Below are positions 7,672 to 9,328 of a stretch of 9,328 bases of DNA, piece after piece (the first letter of the stretch is position 1; each line of letters opens with the position of its first letter). The notes beneath the pieces were generated by a model. It was not told the DNA's origin. It saw nothing but the letters and a program-made list of their open reading frames with translations, and made no database searches. This DNA comes from Chloroflexota bacterium. Its GTDB lineage: Bacteria; Chloroflexota; Dehalococcoidia; JABGRK01. The translations under genes were made by a program, and so were the position numbers. The stretch covers positions 1 to 9,328 of the forward strand of contig DAOUZV010000042.1 in assembly GCA_030665485.1 (NCBI GenBank), written 5' to 3'.

Positions 7672-8199
7672 CTAGTCAGTATATTGCTGCAGCAGGTCCG
7701 TCAGCTTCTGCTCGTTGAAGCCGGTAATCACCTTGTTCCCGATGCTAATAACCGGCACGAAATCCTGACCCGAAATCCGCATCATCTCATCGGCTTTGTC
7801 CCTGTTGTGGGCTATATCGTATTCTGTGTAGGGGATGCCGTTTTGCGCAAGAAACCTCTTGGCCTGTTTGCAGGTGGGTCAGGTGGGCAGGGTGTAGATG
7901 GCTATCTGCTCATCCGTCAGTATCGTGCCACTCTTAAACTCGATCGGTGGTGATGGTATGTCGTGCCTGGCGTGATGCAGCCGCTTCTGTAGCTCCGAGA
8001 CCTCTACCGTCTGCTGCATGGGGGGCATGTGTGTCATATCGGCGTAGGTATCGATGATGCGGTTGAATATGGTTTCCGCTTTAGTGATGTCTGATACGAT
8101 CGTTTTGTGTTGGGCGGGGTCGTAAGCGCCACCGTTAGCGTATGCTTCGATACGCTGCACCAGTTTTGCCAGCTGTTGGATATCGCTTTCCTTAGACAT
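7672..8199 (-). CDS. Putative selenocysteine glutaredoxin (UPTC) with N-terminal helical extension
   Basis: The frame from the ATG at 8199 runs 175 codons to TAG at 7672-7674 with one internal TGA (codon 107). Around it the protein reads AIYTLPT-U-PTCKQAKRFL, which is the glutaredoxin active site CPTC with TGA in place of the first, nucleophilic Cys. The rest of the fold is intact after the TGA: GIPYTEYDI (121-129), the cis-proline VP (148-149) before VISIG, and TGFNEQKL (159-166), as in YruB-like glutaredoxins. Residues 1-90 are mostly helical, with a Met/Pro-rich piece (THMPPMQQ), and match no family I know. A SECIS-like stem-loop starts 18 bases after the TGA. Such enzymes reduce disulfides or other oxidised substrates with thiol donors in the cytoplasm. 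No Shine-Dalgarno sequence is seen before the ATG, so the message is probably short-leadered. The alternative is a TGC-to-TGA nonsense mutation or sequencing error, leaving a 106-residue truncated product. Confidence 0.8.
7848..7861 (-). promoter_or_regulatory. SECIS-like stem-loop
   Basis: On the minus strand CAAGA, loop GGTT, TCTTG form a perfect 5-bp hairpin. The loop lies 23-26 bases after the TGA and opens with GG, then U. Bacterial SECIS elements bound by SelB have a short stem-loop directly downstream of UGA with a G in the first loop positions, usually about 16-37 bases away. The stem is short and A/T-containing, so structure prediction should confirm it. Confidence 0.6.
7879..7881 (-). 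other. In-frame TGA, predicted selenocysteine codon
   Basis: This is codon 107 of the glutaredoxin frame, at the first position of the CxxC motif (C110 is the resolving Cys). Selenocysteine most often replaces exactly this Cys in redox enzymes. The methyltransferase gene in this window ends with TGA, so general reassignment of TGA is not the explanation. Confidence 0.75.
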
Positions 8200-8215
8200 G
8201 GTTGTGGTACTGGCA

Positions 8216-8245
8216 AAGATACACCTGAAGAGAAGCGGTTGTCAA
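8216..8245 (-). promoter_or_regulatory. Predicted promoter of the selenoprotein glutaredoxin gene
   Basis: On the minus strand, a perfect TTGACA (8240-8245) is followed after 18 bases by TATCTT (8216-8221). The predicted start is near 8209, about 10 bases before the ATG, and this short leader has no Shine-Dalgarno sequence. Confidence 0.5.
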
Positions 8246-8262
8246 ACTCAGTTGGATTTAAA

Positions 8263-8291
8263 TTGTTGCTTGCTTTATGTGATGGTATAAT
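8263..8291 (+). promoter_or_regulatory. Predicted promoter of the 57-residue small protein gene
   Basis: TTGTTG (8263-8268), a 17-base spacer and a perfect TATAAT (8286-8291) preceded by TGG. The predicted leader is about 35 bases. It is divergent from the glutaredoxin promoter, with 17 bases between the two -35 boxes. Confidence 0.5.
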
Positions 8292-8331
8292 GTGTACTAA
8301 GAAATTTGAGATAGAAGTAAAAGGAGAATTA

Positions 8332-8505
8332 ATGGCTGAGATCAAAGAGCATATTGAGCAAATAATCGACCTTTTAGTTGGTTCGGCACTTCCTCAAGCT
8401 ATGCGTGACATGGTGTTGGGTTGGCTCAGCGGCCAACCCGAAGATGAGATGCGCGGAAAGCTTGCTTCAATTAAGCAGTATTTGAATGATCAAGGTGATA
8501 TATAA
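8332..8505 (+). CDS. Small hypothetical protein, 57 residues
   Basis: I do not recognise this protein. It reads as two or three amphipathic helices: AEIKEHIEQIIDLLVG (2-17), QAMRDMVLGWLSG (22-34) and EDEMRGKLASIKQYLND (37-53), is acidic, and has no cysteine or membrane segment. The ATG at 8332 is preceded by AAGGAG (8321-8326) with a 5-base spacer, and by a promoter with a consensus TATAAT. An in-frame ATG at 8290 overlaps that -10 box and is therefore unlikely to be the start. The open frame extends further upstream to 8107, but that part lies antisense to the glutaredoxin gene. The promoter, ribosome site and helical pattern together support a real gene. The region is A+T-rich. It converges with the methyltransferase gene 40 bases downstream, with no clear terminator between them. 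Confidence 0.6.
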   Translation: MAEIKEHIEQIIDLLVGSALPQAMRDMVLGWLSGQPEDEMRGKLASIKQYLNDQGDI

Positions 8506-8545
8506 TCCTGATACGTCATCAAATATACTCAAGCTTGGCTTACCA

Positions 8546-9250
8546 TCACTTCCTGGTGGTGTATATGGCGGCGATGCCCCACAACAGCGGCTTAAAGTCG
8601 ACGTGCCCGAACCCGGCATCGGTTAACAGTCTGCGTACCCCTTGCGCATTGTAATACTCTGTCGCAGAGTGGCCCAGATAGCGATACGCCCCCATCTGGC
8701 CCGATATCAGCGCCCCTAATTTCGAGCTGAGCCGCTTGAGGTAGAAATGGTACAGCATGCGTATTGGAGTTATATGCGGCTGGCAGGTTTCCACGATGAA
8801 GAACTTGCCGCCGGGACGAATGACTCGCAGTATCTCGGATAGATATTTGTCGCGCATAGGATTGTGGTAGGTGAGGTTGCGGAAGCCGAACGAGACGGCA
8901 ACGGCGTCGAAATAGCCGTCAGCAAAAGCCAGGCTTGCGGCATCGCCGGTGCTGAATGTCACCTTGTGCTCAAGTCCACGCGCTGCGGCCTTGTATTTTG
9001 CCACTTCAAGCATTGGTTCCGAGAAGTCGACGCCGGTTATTTCCACGTCGCTCGTTGCTAACTGCGCAAGGTGCAGCGCCATGTCACCGGTGCCGCAGCA
9101 TATGTCCATCACCCGCGCTGGTCTTGTAACCAAACAGAGCTTTGCGGTGCGCCTGCGCCATCGCCCGTCGAAACCCAAAGTCAGCACGCGGTTGACCAGG
9201 TCGTAACGTTTGGGCACGGTGTTGAACATGGCGAGCAACGGCTTTCTCAT
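8546..9250 (-). CDS. ubiE: UbiE/MenG-type demethylmenaquinone (quinone) C-methyltransferase
   Basis: A full-length 234-residue class I SAM-dependent methyltransferase. The UbiE/COQ5 signatures are in order: KRYDLVNRVLTLGFDGRWRR (14-33), SAM motif I DICCGTGDMAL (49-59), GVDFSEPML (73-81) with the acidic residue that contacts the SAM ribose, the family-specific FGFRN (121-125), RPGGKFFIVETCQP (145-158), and the AYRYLGHSATEYY region (188-200). It methylates the ring of demethylmenaquinone using SAM at the cytoplasmic face of the membrane, the last step of classical menaquinone synthesis; the presence of quinones is inferred, as no other men or ubi gene is in view. The ATG at 9250 is chosen because an AGTATA-complement -10 (TATACT) lies 7 bases upstream, which would make the message leaderless; an internal ATG at 9229 is the alternative. 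It ends with TGA followed by an in-frame TAA. Confidence 0.93.
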   Translation of the reverse strand: MRKPLLAMFNTVPKRYDLVNRVLTLGFDGRWRRRTAKLCLVTRPARVMDICCGTGDMALHLAQLATSDVEITGVDFSEPMLEVAKYKAAARGLEHKVTFSTGDAASLAFADGYFDAVAVSFGFRNLTYHNPMRDKYLSEILRVIRPGGKFFIVETCQPHITPIRMLYHFYLKRLSSKLGALISGQMGAYRYLGHSATEYYNAQGVRRLLTDAGFGHVDFKPLLWGIAAIYTTRK

Positions 9251-9257
9251 AGGTATA

Positions 9258-9263
9258 AGTATA
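9258..9263 (-). promoter_or_regulatory. Possible -10 box of the methyltransferase gene, leaderless layout
   Basis: TATACT on the minus strand lies 7 bases before the ATG at 9250, so transcription would begin at about the start codon. No good -35 box is seen at 16-18 bases, and no Shine-Dalgarno sequence is present. The remaining bases to the window end hold no recognisable gene. Confidence 0.35.
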
Positions 9264-9328
9264 TAACAAAACGAGTAAAGGCGCGGGAATTATTTAAACT
9301 GACTGGCGGATAGCGGCGTTGTATTGCC

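Noticed and set aside
7863..7874. Second hairpin CCTG-CAAA-CAGG just after the TGA as the SECIS element
   Set aside because: It starts only five bases after the TGA and its loop has no G, so it fits bacterial SECIS rules worse than the GGUU hairpin.
7879..7881. Genome-wide reassignment of TGA (to Trp or Gly)
   Set aside because: Trp is encoded by TGG throughout, the residue expected here is Cys, and the methyltransferase gene ends at a TGA followed closely by TAA.
7684..7953. Plus-strand open frame of 89 residues across the glutaredoxin region
   Set aside because: It is antisense to the glutaredoxin codons, has no ribosome site or recognisable motif, and is explained as a shadow of the gene on the other strand.
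1..9328. CRISPR arrays, tRNA/rRNA genes, insertion sequences, phage genes
   Set aside because: No regularly spaced repeats, cloverleaf sequences, transposase motifs or phage-type genes were seen on either strand.

Overview
The window looks like chromosomal DNA of a strict anaerobe. The combination of a long CoA-dehydratase-activase-like protein, a two-cluster ferredoxin-type protein and an ADP-forming acyl-CoA synthetase fused to a GNAT acetyltransferase is typical of anaerobic Chloroflexota (Dehalococcoidia) and of some syntrophic Desulfobacterota. Frequent ATA (Ile) and AGG (Arg) codons in moderately GC-rich genes fit the former. This placement is an inference from gene content only.

Layout. 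Positions 1-2890 (+) hold the 3' part of a very long BadF/HgdC-type activase-related protein, cut by the window start. It converges on, and overlaps by 4 bases, a minus-strand gene (2887-4119) for a protein with a predicted winged-helix region followed by cysteine clusters and two 4Fe-4S motifs. That gene is divergent from a 895-residue acyl-CoA synthetase/GNAT protein (4286-6973, +). Each of the two has a readable promoter in the shared spacer. After a terminator-like hairpin and a second perfect hairpin (6991-7030) comes an intergenic stretch leading to a small TfoX N-terminal-domain protein (7247-7597, +) whose strong promoter leaves almost no 5' leader.

Positions 7672-8199 (-) are the most interesting part. 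A 175-codon frame is interrupted by a single in-frame TGA exactly where a glutaredoxin has the first Cys of its CPTC active site. A small stem-loop with a GGUU loop lies at the right distance downstream for a bacterial SECIS element. I read this as an undercalled selenocysteine glutaredoxin (UPTC) carrying an N-terminal helical extension of unknown function. A conventional gene caller would report only a 106-residue hypothetical protein and lose the redox domain. Divergent from it is a 57-residue unknown small protein (8332-8505, +) with its own promoter and Shine-Dalgarno site. The window ends with a UbiE/MenG-type methyltransferase (8546-9250, -) that ends in TGA, so TGA still acts as a stop in this genome.

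How they fit together. The first three genes all concern acyl-CoA and electron-transfer chemistry: activase-type iron-sulfur ATPase, ferredoxin-like protein, and acyl-CoA synthesis coupled to protein acetylation. UbiE points to a quinone-based respiratory chain, and the selenoprotein to thiol redox control. Several promoters share a TGGTATAATG-like extended -10, and several starts lie within a few bases of the predicted transcription start, which suggests leaderless or near-leaderless mRNAs are common here.
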